A stretch of DNA of 41,222 bases from Chloroflexota bacterium (GTDB lineage: Bacteria > Chloroflexota > Dehalococcoidia > Lucifugimonadales > Lucifugimonadaceae). Numbering within the stretch: the stretch's first letter is position 1; each line of letters starts with the position of its first letter. The position numbers and the translations under genes were made by a program. The notes below the pieces were generated by a model. The model did not search any database, had not been told where the DNA came from, and worked only from the letters and a program-made list of their open reading frames with translations. The stretch lies in assembly GCA_027623655.1 (NCBI GenBank), contig JAQBVG010000010.1:1-41222 (forward strand). Direction: 5' to 3'. Positions 1 to 7,327 of this stretch are shown one piece after another.

Positions 1-141
1 CATCCTCCGCCTCAGACGAGCAATCGTAGAAACTCCGAAACACGAGTCGCAATCATGCTGTTCCCGCCGCCGACGGGTGGCCCACTTTTGCTCCGGCGCA
101 GCGGTACGTTATTACGCCGCCCTTGACATTCCGGCACGGAA

Positions 142-396
142 TTGGTGACATATGTCGCCATGACCGGCGATATGGAAGCAGCAAGGCGAATCCCGGATGC
201 GGGCGAACGCGACGCCGCGATCGTTACCTACCTGCTGCAATTGGATCACTCGGTTCTGCTCGGCGAAACACCGGACCGACTGCCTCCGGCCGGGTTCTGT
301 GACCAAGCACTGCTTGCTGCGAATGCAGGCACACATGCAGCGTGCCAGGAACTGACGGAGGATATCCGGAGCACTCATGCGCGCTCTTCGCAGTGA
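142..396 (+). CDS. Small hypothetical ORF, doubtful
   Basis: An 84-codon frame opens with TTG (142) followed directly by GTG; ATG codons come later (first at 160). Its codons look like those of the real genes here (many GC-ending codons, amphipathic helix-like stretch with EAARRIP and LLQLDHSVLLGE). No family is recognised, no convincing ribosome site precedes it, and the opposite strand is open over the same span. It may be the remnant of a longer gene. It is listed only because nothing else explains 1-400. Confidence 0.25.
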   Translation: MVTYVAMTGDMEAARRIPDAGERDAAIVTYLLQLDHSVLLGETPDRLPPAGFCDQALLAANAGTHAACQELTEDIRSTHARSSQ

Positions 397-572
397 GAAG
401 ACCTCCGGCTTCTCAGTGGCCGAGGATCCACTTCGAATATAAACATGCCCCGACGGTCCGAGATCGTATTGGCGGAAGCGGCCTCACTAGCTCCGGCCGA
501 GAAATTCCAAGCACCGTAATTGTGCGCCTGACGCTTGCCGTCCGTTGCTAGCCGCTTGGCGCACAACGCCGC

Positions 573-618
573 GCTGCTTTGCGAGCAAGAGGTAGCGGGT
601 CCGAATCCCGCCAGCTCC
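573..618 (+). pseudogene. tRNA-Ala(UGC)-like 3' half, degenerate
   Basis: The anticodon arm lies at 573-589 with loop TTTGCGA (578-584, anticodon TGC at 580-582). Only the three loop-proximal pairs form; the two outer ones are mismatched (G-G and C-A). The T arm is well formed: GCGGG (595-599), loop TCCGAAT (600-606), CCCGC (607-611). CAGCTCC (612-618) resembles the 3' acceptor strand of tRNA-Ala, but no matching GGAGCTG strand lies upstream and there is no CCA. The preceding bases (about 549-572) look like a disrupted D arm. I read this as a tRNA-Ala remnant, not a working tRNA. It joins a minus-strand tRNA half at 617-658. Confidence 0.5.
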
Positions 619-658
619 CGCTGCCAATGCGGGTACGCTACCACTGCGCCACGCCCCG
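617..658 (-). pseudogene. tRNA-Pro(UGG)-like 5' half, truncated
   Basis: Read on the minus strand from 658, the sequence begins CGGGGCGTGGCGCAG, the usual start of bacterial tRNA-Pro. A D arm follows (GGCGCAGTGGTAGCGT), then a perfect anticodon stem (629-633 with 617-621) around loop ATTGGCA (628 to 622), giving anticodon TGG. After this arm no variable loop, T arm or acceptor 3' strand of tRNA-Pro follows. Instead the sequence runs into the inverted 3' half of a tRNA-Ala-like gene. The acceptor strand therefore has no partner, and a working tRNA is unlikely. Position 37 is C, which is unusual. Confidence 0.5.
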
Positions 659-834
659 ACTGACAAATAAATCGAAAAATACTTTCGTGGGGTATTGACT
701 AGTTCGGCTCCCGGTCCGGGGAGGGGGGCAAATATCCGGGCGGGCGGATACACGTTGCTGAGTCTCCAACCCTCGACTTCTCGTTATTCGCGCTCGTGAC
801 GAAGTCACTCGGCTCAGATTCTCCCTCTCTTCGG

Positions 835-855
835 TCTCCCCCTGTCCGGGGGAGA
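835..855. repeat. Strong GC hairpin downstream of the VOC gene
   Basis: Eight perfect pairs (835-842 with 848-855) close a five-base loop; an outer pair CCCTCTC (823-829) / GAGAGGG (852-858) offers an alternative longer fold. It lies about 57 bases beyond the stop of the minus-strand VOC gene, so it could end that transcript, but no U-run follows on either strand. It resembles the dispersed palindromes seen between genes in many bacteria. Confidence 0.45.
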
Positions 856-911
856 GGGCTGGGCGGGAAGAACGTGTCGAGCCGTTCCGAGTGCGAGAGG
901 GTGAACTCAGG

Positions 912-1388
912 CTAGTTCGCCTTTGAACCTTCGGGTCTGGGGTTACGGGAAACCATTTCGAGCCAGTTGCCGTCGGGGTCCTGGAAGTAGATGGCGTACC
1001 TGGCCCAGGGGTACTCGAGGTCGCGTTCGTACGTTGGGCCGAATACCCTGATGCCTTCGGCTTCGAGTCGTTTTCGCCATTCGGGGACATTGTCGACGAT
1101 CATGGCGACGTGGGCCGAGCCGGGTTTACTCCGTTCGAACTGGTCGGAGCGCACTTCGCTTCGAGGTCGGATGTACTCGATGAGCTCGATCGAGTGTCCG
1201 TCGCCGACTCCAACGTAGGCCTGCCGCATTTTGACGTTTTCGTAGCCGACAACCTCGGATATCCATGGTGTTTCAGATATGGCTGGCTCGCGTTCGATGC
1301 TCATACCGAGCAGGCCGGTATAGAACCGAAGTGATATATCGAGGTTTTCGACGACGAAGCCGGTGTGATAGATGGTTTGGACTTTCAT
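912..1388 (-). CDS. VOC family (glyoxalase/dioxygenase-like) protein
   Basis: This 158-residue protein has the two beta-alpha-beta-beta-beta modules of the vicinal oxygen chelate fold. Likely metal ligands by pattern are H8 (YHTGF), E68 (in SIELIEY), H93 (SAHVAM) and E144 (WLEMV), an intact glyoxalase-I-like set. The C-terminal module ends with the typical YFQDPDGNWLEM. Its substrate cannot be read from sequence; VOC members isomerise, epimerise or cleave small molecules, or bind drugs. It lies 207 bases downstream of the amidohydrolase gene on the same strand and may be co-transcribed with it. The ATG at 1388 is the natural start because the first strand and H8 follow at once. Confidence 0.85.
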   Translation of the reverse strand: MKVQTIYHTGFVVENLDISLRFYTGLLGMSIEREPAISETPWISEVVGYENVKMRQAYVGVGDGHSIELIEYIRPRSEVRSDQFERSKPGSAHVAMIVDNVPEWRKRLEAEGIRVFGPTYERDLEYPWARYAIYFQDPDGNWLEMVSRNPRPEGSKAN

Positions 1389-1595
1389 GGTGGCGTGTTG
1401 GTTGTACTTTGATGTCGATGGTTGTTGGTTGGATCGTGAGGTCGTTCTTCAGGATGCAATTTGTTCAGGAGATCGGACGTCAGGTGGTGGAGCCGGTATT
1501 TGCAGGTGTGCGGGTGGCGTCAGTCGCGCCCGTGATTTTTTCAAGCGTCCGTAACGGGGGAGGGGGAGGCGGTGCTCGTAGCGGGTTCGGTGGAA

Positions 1596-2504
1596 CTAGA
1601 TTCGGTAGTATTTTTCGGCGTTGTCGTGGAATAGTTTTGTGCGTTCTTCGTCAGTGAAATCGGAGGTTATTTCGTCGTAGGCTCGCCAGAGCGTTGCATA
1701 GTCGCTGAACAGGCTGTCGACAGGGAAGTTCGAGGCGAACATACAACGGTCAACTCCGAGGATGTCGATGGTGTCGAGCACGAATGGCGCGATCGACTCG
1801 GGCGTCCATTTTTGGTCGAGCATGCCGAGTGCAGAGATTTTCGCCGATATGTTCGGCGCAGTTCCAAGGGCTTCGAGTCCTTTTCGCCACTCGCGCAGTT
1901 CCGCCGGAGATCGGCCGATCGGCATTCCGGTGTGGTTCAGGATGATCGGTACGTCGGGGATGTCATTGGCCAGTTTTGCGGCTTCGTTGAGTTGCCAGGG
2001 CCAGACTTGAAGATCGAATGAACCTCCGAATACCGTCAAGAGCTTGAATCCGGCCCGCCACTGAGGATCGCTCATGAGGTTTCCAGTTTCGGCGAACCTG
2101 AAGTTTGGTTTATCGTCGGACCAGTTGAGCATGTGGCGGATGCCGCGCCAGTTCGGGAATTCAGCGTGTCGCTCGAGTACTGCTTCGACGTTTGGGTCGG
2201 ACAGGTTCGCATAGCCGACGATCGCATTCGGCATGTCGCCTGACCGGGAATCGTCGGCGACGCTCTGCAGCCACTCGGTCTCACCAACGGGATCGGCGTT
2301 GTGGTCCCACTCAGCCTGGACGTGCACAGATTTCTTTAGCGGTACGTCGCGTGAGCCGTCGTGGAGGTCTTTTATCAGCCAGGATTGTCGGATCGGTGAG
2401 TAGTCGCCGACGAAGTGGTCGATGGGATCTTGCAGCCACGGATAGGGATTGTTTTCGAGGTCCCAGAGGTGGTGGTGGGTGTCGATGAATGGTGGAACTG
2501 GCAT
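1596..2504 (-). CDS. Amidohydrolase-2 / COG3618 sugar-lactonase-like hydrolase
   Basis: A 302-residue TIM-barrel metal hydrolase of the amidohydrolase superfamily. Residues 8-12 (DTHHH) carry the first-strand metal histidines. Other active-site candidates are H61 (SVHVQAEWD), H191 (ILNHTG), K222 (SAKIS) and the final-strand Asp in SNFPVD (D263). COG3618 relatives include L-fuconolactonase, L-rhamnono-lactonase and 2-pyrone-4,6-dicarboxylate lactonase, so lactone hydrolysis in the cytoplasm is the best guess. The same window encodes L-rhamnose mutarotase homologues and rhamnonate-dehydratase-like enzymes, which fits a sugar-acid lactone. A dehydrogenase remnant lies just upstream (2674-2862). 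The exact substrate is inferred, not shown. Confidence 0.8.
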   Translation of the reverse strand: MPVPPFIDTHHHLWDLENNPYPWLQDPIDHFVGDYSPIRQSWLIKDLHDGSRDVPLKKSVHVQAEWDHNADPVGETEWLQSVADDSRSGDMPNAIVGYANLSDPNVEAVLERHAEFPNWRGIRHMLNWSDDKPNFRFAETGNLMSDPQWRAGFKLLTVFGGSFDLQVWPWQLNEAAKLANDIPDVPIILNHTGMPIGRSPAELREWRKGLEALGTAPNISAKISALGMLDQKWTPESIAPFVLDTIDILGVDRCMFASNFPVDSLFSDYATLWRAYDEITSDFTDEERTKLFHDNAEKYYRI

Positions 2505-2673
2505 ATCGTTTGTGTTTTTGACTGAGGTGCCGGCGGCACATTTTCCGGAACGAAGCCTGGCACATTCTATTTGGTGGGAGTGCAGGTGTGGGATGTCGCC
2601 CGTCGGTTACGTTCAACTCAGCCCGACCATGTCCCTGTTGTGAGCAGGTTCGGTATGGTGAACGGATCAGGTT

Positions 2674-2862
2674 TCAGGATTTCTCCGGTTGCGCATCCCC
2701 TCGATCATTGCGGCCTGCGGCAATAGCGACTCTGGCTCCCTCGGCTGCGAATCTTGTAGCGGTGGCCCTTCCAGCTCCGGAGTTTACGACCGTGAAGGGT
2801 GCGATTCTATGGTCGAATTTCGTACCAGCCTCCCGACACATGTTTTCGATCATTTCCGCCAT
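2674..2862 (-). pseudogene. Short-chain dehydrogenase (SDR) N-terminal remnant
   Basis: This 62-codon frame contains GAGRATATRFAAEGARVAIA, which matches the Rossmann start of SDR enzymes (normally TGAGxGIGRATA.RFAAEGA.V). The GIG of the nucleotide-binding loop is missing, the residues before it do not form the usual first strand, and the frame ends soon after the second strand. No further SDR sequence (NNAG, YxxxK) is found towards 2505. I read it as the stump of a deleted dehydrogenase. Its place directly upstream of the lactonase-like gene is where a sugar dehydrogenase would be expected. Confidence 0.4.
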
Positions 2863-2925
2863 GCAGGCTCCTGTTTCACCAGAGGCTGGATGCCTTGAGG
2901 AATGAAGTTGCGATGATTGCGGTTT

Positions 2926-3816
2926 TCACACGTCCAGCGTGTGATAAGTGTGCTGCACTCCGCTTTCTGTGACGTCAACGATTCGGTAGCCCGACGGATC
3001 GTCGCCCAGCGGGTAGCCGACGGCGCCTGTTGAGATCATCAGCATGTCTCCGTCGCGCGTGTAATGGTTGCGGTGCCAATGGCCGGAGAACACGGCCTCG
3101 ACTCCGTACTCTCGGAACAACTCCAGCAATGGCATTCGTCGCTGCAGCGGGATTGTCCAGTAGCCCGGCTTCTGGTTCGGCGGGCTCGGCGCAAATGGCA
3201 GGTCTTCGTCAGGCTCTTCAGGATTGTCAAGGAACAGCGGGTGGTGGGTGAAGGCGACGATGTGCTTTGCTCCCCTTCTGCGGGCAGACCAGAGAGTCGA
3301 CTCAACGAACCTCATCTGACTGTCCAACTCTCTCGGTACAGCTTCTGGTCGTTGCAAAACACAGGAGTTGAGCACGATGAAGGTGCTGTCATCGTGGTCG
3401 AAAGAGTGGTAGTCGTCGCCGAAATCGGCACGGTACATGGCGATGCTCTCGTCTGTCGGTCGCACCGTGTCGCCACACACATCGTGATTGCCGGGTGTCC
3501 AGAAGATCGGAATGGTCTCCGGCAGCCCGGCGGAAATCCGTTTCACGGCGGCAACCTCGTTGGCGGCTCCGGGGGTGTTGATCATGTCGCCGCATACAAC
3601 AACGAAGGCCGGGTCGGCTTCGATGGCGCGTTCAATGGCCAGTGAAAAGCGCGCTTCTTCGTTCTTGAAGTGAGTTATTTTCGAGGCTTTCTTGACGTTG
3701 AGCTTGTGTTGCTGGAAACGCTCGATCTCTTCATCGGGGATGCCACTGAAACGTGCGAACTGGCCGAATTGCGGGTCGGCAAGCTGAACAAATCGCAGGG
3801 TCGTGCTGTTGGTCAT
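2926..3816 (-). CDS. Calcineurin-like metallophosphoesterase, CPPED1-like
   Basis: A 296-residue cytoplasmic metallophosphoesterase. Motifs in order are ADPQFG (D14, Q16), GD (D77), GNHD (110-112), THH (H191/H192) and GHWH (245-248). Use of Q where most family members have H in the first motif is typical of the CPPED1/CSTP1 branch, whose animal member dephosphorylates proteins. In bacteria the substrate is unknown. No signal peptide is seen. It is on the same strand as its neighbours, but gaps of over 280 bases to the lipoprotein gene and over 400 to the amidohydrolase suggest its own promoter. All catalytic residues are present. Confidence 0.88.
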   Translation of the reverse strand: MTNSTTLRFVQLADPQFGQFARFSGIPDEEIERFQQHKLNVKKASKITHFKNEEARFSLAIERAIEADPAFVVVCGDMINTPGAANEVAAVKRISAGLPETIPIFWTPGNHDVCGDTVRPTDESIAMYRADFGDDYHSFDHDDSTFIVLNSCVLQRPEAVPRELDSQMRFVESTLWSARRRGAKHIVAFTHHPLFLDNPEEPDEDLPFAPSPPNQKPGYWTIPLQRRMPLLELFREYGVEAVFSGHWHRNHYTRDGDMLMISTGAVGYPLGDDPSGYRIVDVTESGVQHTYHTLDV

Positions 3817-4098
3817 CTTCCTCTTCTCTGTTCCTCTCTCTTCACTTTCCCTGTCTTTTCACTTGCCGGGCCCCCTGTTGCGCCACAGCACACTCTAACT
3901 TGAGCAGTCGGAACCGAGTCAGTTTTCGCATGGAAAATTGCCAGTCAGAGGTATTGTCGGGCCGGAACGGCGTTCCGCGTCGATATGGTCTTACCACGGT
4001 TTTGAAGCAGAACGGGCCGATGGAGTCATTTCAGCAGTTCGTTTCACGCCATCATAGTCCCGCGTCAGGCGAGGCAGCGTTCCCTGCCGTGGTTGCGC

Positions 4099-5040
4099 TC
4101 ACGGATCGGCGTATTCCGATGCCTTGCTCGGTGCAGAAAAGGTGGCCGCCGGGCTGGGCGGTATGTCCGGAGTAGCAAGCGGGTTGCTGTCCAGCAGTCG
4201 AATGTTTTCAGTTGGGAGTTCGATTACCAGCGGGACGTTGTAGTCGTAGTAGTAAGTGGTGTTGATCGAGCCGGCCATGATCGCCTTGACGATTGCCTCA
4301 TCCTTTGTGGGGTCTTCGGGACGCTGTGTGGTGATAACGGTCACGTAGCGGAACGACTCCCGGTCGATCAGCAGGGTTGTACGCGTTCGGGAGCTGAGAT
4401 GTTCAAGCGCTGTTAGTTCCTCTTCGGAAAGCCGCTCAGGATCGATAGATTGTGTGACTGGATAACCGCCGAATTCAAGGCGGTAAACAGTGTCCCCAGT
4501 GTTCGTGGCCTCGTTGGTAGTGACCAGTTCGATGTTCGAAGCGTCCAGCAACAGCAACAAAGCCGAGAACGGGTCGGATGACAGGCGATTCGGATTATGC
4601 GGTTGTTCATGCCATTCGGAACCGGGTTCGTCTGACATACGGATAAATGTGTGATCACCGACAGTCACCCCCTCAACTGTCAGAGCCAACCCTTCTCCGC
4701 CCCTGTAGTCGCCCGGGTCTTCCGGTGCCTTCGTAAGCCACCCAACACGATCGGGAGATTGCCACTCGGAAAAGGTTTCGATCGTACCGTCGAATCCTTC
4801 AGGATTTGGGAAAGCAACTAACGTGCCACGAGTTTTGAATGAAGTGACCTGGCCCATGGCGGCGCGAGTACGGTTGAGTATTTGTTCGAGCGTTGCGGTG
4901 GCGGGATCGAGCGGTGGGATCGTGGTTGCAGTTGATAGCAGGGGCTCTGCCGCTGAATATTCAACGTTGCACGCAGTCGCGCCGAACGTTAGTACAAGAA
5001 TCAGGAATGTGAGTACGATTCTGGCACTTGCATTACGCAT
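4099..5040 (-). CDS. LppX/LprG-like (LolA-fold) lipoprotein
   Basis: A 313-residue predicted lipoprotein. It has an Arg-containing N terminus, a hydrophobic stretch (about residues 9-22) and a lipobox ending FGATAC with Cys24. The mature part opens with a linker and a helix, LEQILNRTRAAMGQVTSFKTRG, then antiparallel strands, ending in YYYDYNVPLVIELP. This layout matches the LppX/LprAFG lipid-carrier-like domain, whose relatives move lipids or glycolipids across the envelope, as LolA does. The next gene upstream (5100-5923) is a clear paralogue, so the two form a tandem pair, spaced by 59 bases and probably co-transcribed. Cargo is unknown. Confidence 0.75.
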   Translation of the reverse strand: MRNASARIVLTFLILVLTFGATACNVEYSAAEPLLSTATTIPPLDPATATLEQILNRTRAAMGQVTSFKTRGTLVAFPNPEGFDGTIETFSEWQSPDRVGWLTKAPEDPGDYRGGEGLALTVEGVTVGDHTFIRMSDEPGSEWHEQPHNPNRLSSDPFSALLLLLDASNIELVTTNEATNTGDTVYRLEFGGYPVTQSIDPERLSEEELTALEHLSSRTRTTLLIDRESFRYVTVITTQRPEDPTKDEAIVKAIMAGSINTTYYYDYNVPLVIELPTENIRLLDSNPLATPDIPPSPAATFSAPSKASEYADP

Positions 5041-5099
5041 GCGGTCAGTATTTCATGCGCAGTCGTGCAGCGGTTGAGTGCACTATGTTCGAACGGTGA

Positions 5100-5923
5100 T
5101 TATTCGAGCACCATGGCGGTCCCTGACCAGGGTTCGTATTCGTCTGGGACTTTTACAACTATCGGCACGTCGTAGTCGTAGTAACGCTCGGTGAAGAGCC
5201 ATTGCCAACCGTCGACGTCGGCTGGCATTTTGAGACTTGATCCAGCCAGCCAACCGTTTTGGCTGTGCTTGTCGACTGTTCTCGCTACAAGGCGGTACGT
5301 TTCCTGGTCGATCAGCAACGAGGTTGTACGAACCTCAAATACGCCGTCCCGGTTCCAGGAGTGTCTAAAATTATTGACCGATTCAAGTCGGTAGACACGG
5401 ATTCCGTCGTCTGTCACTTCATCCGTGGATACCAGCTGAATCTCATTTTTGTCGACAGATTCGGCATAAGCGGAGTCGAGTGTAGAGAGAATGATGTCAA
5501 AGGCTGATTCCCGTTCTCCGCGGTCGTATATCGGCTCAGACTCTTGCCAGCCGGAATATGTTTCTCGTCCGTCATTGCGGAACATTCGAGGCCCCAGCAC
5601 GACGAACTCGAGCAAATAACCGCCCGCATCTGGATCTATATCTGTGAGCGACCTGTAGCGATCTCGCGACTCGCGTTCAGAGAAACTGCGGTATGCCAAG
5701 CTGAGTTCTGCCGTCTTAGACTGTCTTTCGAGGGATGCGCCACGGATCCGGTACGAGGTGAATTCGTTCATGGCCGCCCGGGTGCGCTCGATAATCTGAT
5801 CGACCGTCGGGGCGAGTGGGTCAATTGACCGGTCGTCGGTTGGTTCTGCGGTACAGCCGTGACGGTGGCTATGAGAAGCAGGCCCGTAACGACCGTGAGG
5901 AACGTGGATATCAAGTTGCGCAT
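5100..5923 (-). CDS. LppX-like lipoprotein, frameshifted at the lipobox
   Basis: This is a paralogue of the neighbouring lipoprotein: PTVDQIIERTRAAMNEFTSYRIRG and RYYDYDVPIVVKVPDE match its start and end. The natural signal peptide begins at the ATG at 5923 (MRNLISTFLTVVTGLLLIATVT) but lies in a different frame from the mature domain. One base is missing near 5857-5862. Restoring it gives ...IATVT-GC-TAEPTDD, a proper lipobox with its Cys. As written the mature frame is only reachable from an upstream start (to 6020) without a signal peptide, so the protein would be non-functional as a lipoprotein. Either a real mutation or a base-call error explains it. Confidence 0.7.
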
Positions 5924-6133
5924 GCATAATAGTTGTATGCGCGTAAGTAACATTGCCTGTGTGAAGACGCTCAACCTGAATCGCGCTCAGGTGAAATTGG
6001 CGGGCAGGGCCAGAACGCACGAACTTCTGAATGACGAACGGTCAGGGTCTCGAATATCAGGCGCACAGTCCGATCGTGAATTTTCTCATCACGGTGTCCT
6101 TCGACAAACTCATGACATGCTGCTCGAACCGGC

Positions 6134-6140
6134 AAGGAGG
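6134..6140 (+). promoter_or_regulatory. Strong ribosome binding site of the interrupted GNAT gene
   Basis: AAGGAGG lies five bases before the ATG at 6146. This marks 6146 as the original start of the acetyltransferase gene and argues against the later GTG at 6299. Confidence 0.7.
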
Positions 6141-6145
6141 GGTTA

Positions 6146-6730
6146 ATGGCTGAGATCCCGGGGCTGAGTGTTCGACGGATGACGCCCGGGGACGCACAGG
6201 TGATTTCGGATGCGTTCTAAGAGACCGGTCGGAACAATACGACCGCGAAGTTCGAGGCGTATTTCGAGGATCAGGAACCTGGTTCGCGGGAGGTATTCGT
6301 GGCCGAGCTGGACGGCGCGCTTGCGGGCTACGTGACGGTTGAGTGGGAGTCGAAGTATCAACCGTTTTCGACAGGGGGCATACCTGAGATCGTGGATTTG
6401 AATGTGTTGCCACGTCTCAGGAGAAAGGGCATCGGGACCGCGCTGTTGAGCGCGGTCGAGGCGAAGATCGGTAAAAGGTCCGACGTGGCTGGCATCGGCG
6501 TCGGAATGACGCCCGACTACGGGCCGGCACAACGTTTGTATCCGAAACGTGGCTATGTTCCGGACGGTCGCGGATTGACACAGAACCGCCAGGCGGTGAA
6601 GTTCCGACAACCGATCGTCGTGGACGATTCGACAGTGCTGTGGTTCACCAAGGATTTGAAGCAAGGCAAGCCAATCGGTGATCCGGGGTGTGATCTGCGA
6701 CAGGGCGAAACGGGATCAACTGAGAGGTGA
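6146..6730 (+). pseudogene. GNAT acetyltransferase with in-frame stop at codon 25
   Basis: From the ATG at 6146 the frame runs through 24 sensible N-terminal codons (strand LSVRRMTPGDAQVI, a usual GNAT opening). It then meets TAA at 6218-6220 and continues in the same frame to the stop at 6730. The acetyl-CoA loop (RRKGIGTALL, motif A), preceded by strand VDLNVLP, is intact. Without the stop the product would be about 194 residues, a normal GNAT length. A downstream GTG start (6299) would drop the first strand and two helices. The gene is followed after 10 bases by the RibD-like reductase and is probably co-transcribed with it. Substrate unknown. Confidence 0.7.
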
Positions 6731-6740
6731 AAGGTCAGTA

Positions 6741-7283
6741 ATGCAGCCGAAAATCTCGGTCTATATCGCGACGAGCCTTGATGGATTCATCGCGAGGTCG
6801 GACGGTGGTCTCGACTGGCTCGAACACGATTCCGGAAAGGACGACTACGGTTTCTACGAGTTTTTCGGGTCGGTCGACACGATAGTGATGGGCAGAGGTA
6901 CTTTCGACTTTGTCGTAGCTTCGGGTCAGTGGCCGTACGCGGGCAAGCGGATGATTATTTTGAGTTCGACTCTGACCATTAGTAGTGTGCCGGAACGGTT
7001 GCGAGGCGAGGTCGAGATTTTGTCGATCGAACCCGGATTGCTCGCCGAGAAACTGGCGGGAGAGGGGGCAACGCACGTCTACGTTGACGGTGGAATCACG
7101 ATCCAGAGGTTTCTTCGAGCAGGGTTGGTCGACGAGTTGATATTGAGTCGAATGCCGGTGTTGCTGGGATCCGGAATTCCGTTGTTTGGCGAGTTGGATT
7201 CGGATATCGCCCTGGAGCATGTTGAGACACGGATTTTCGACAGCGGGCTGGTACAGTCGAAGTACAGGCGACGAGATTCGTGA
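6741..7283 (+). CDS. Dihydrofolate reductase-like (RibD C-terminal domain) protein
   Basis: A 180-residue single-domain reductase of the RibD-C/DHFR fold. It shows the N-terminal SVYIATSLDGFIAR, the NADPH-side VMGRGTFDFV, a strand with ILSST, VYVDGG (the usual Gly-Gly turn) and an end with ILSRMPVLLGSGIPLF. Such stand-alone proteins (YyaP/YwjB type) are NADPH-dependent, but their natural substrate is usually unknown. The ATG at 6741 is chosen because a purine-rich site (GAAAGG) precedes it and the first strand follows. It starts 10 bases after the GNAT stop. Confidence 0.85.
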   Translation: MQPKISVYIATSLDGFIARSDGGLDWLEHDSGKDDYGFYEFFGSVDTIVMGRGTFDFVVASGQWPYAGKRMIILSSTLTISSVPERLRGEVEILSIEPGLLAEKLAGEGATHVYVDGGITIQRFLRAGLVDELILSRMPVLLGSGIPLFGELDSDIALEHVETRIFDSGLVQSKYRRRDS

Positions 7284-7327
7284 GAGCGAGATGAGTCAGA
7301 TCGTGAACTAGCAATCTCGGCTCGTAA
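7284..7327. terminator. Possible bidirectional hairpin between convergent genes
   Basis: GAGC-GAGAT (7284-7292) can pair with ATCTC-G-GCTC (7314-7323) around a loop of 21 bases. It lies between the ends of the reductase gene (plus) and the MFS gene (minus). The large loop, one bulge and lack of a T-run make this a weak call. Confidence 0.25.

Larger units (their letters stand above)
1..911. other. Left-edge region without a well-supported gene
   Basis: Apart from the doubtful ORF at 142-396, the tRNA-like halves at 573-658 and the hairpin at 835-855, I see no coding signal. Frames on the minus strand across 375-753 are translations of the tRNA-like sequence and its flanks. Positions 660-830 hold nothing I can name. 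Confidence 0.5.

Noticed and set aside
573-658. A functional tRNA on either strand
   Set aside because: No complete acceptor stem can be formed on either strand, and the tRNA-Ala-like anticodon stem has two mismatches.
487-753. Minus-strand frame reading AGAGGIRTRYLLLAKQ
   Set aside because: This peptide is a familiar artefact of translating tRNA-Ala-like DNA on the wrong strand; it supports the tRNA remnant instead.
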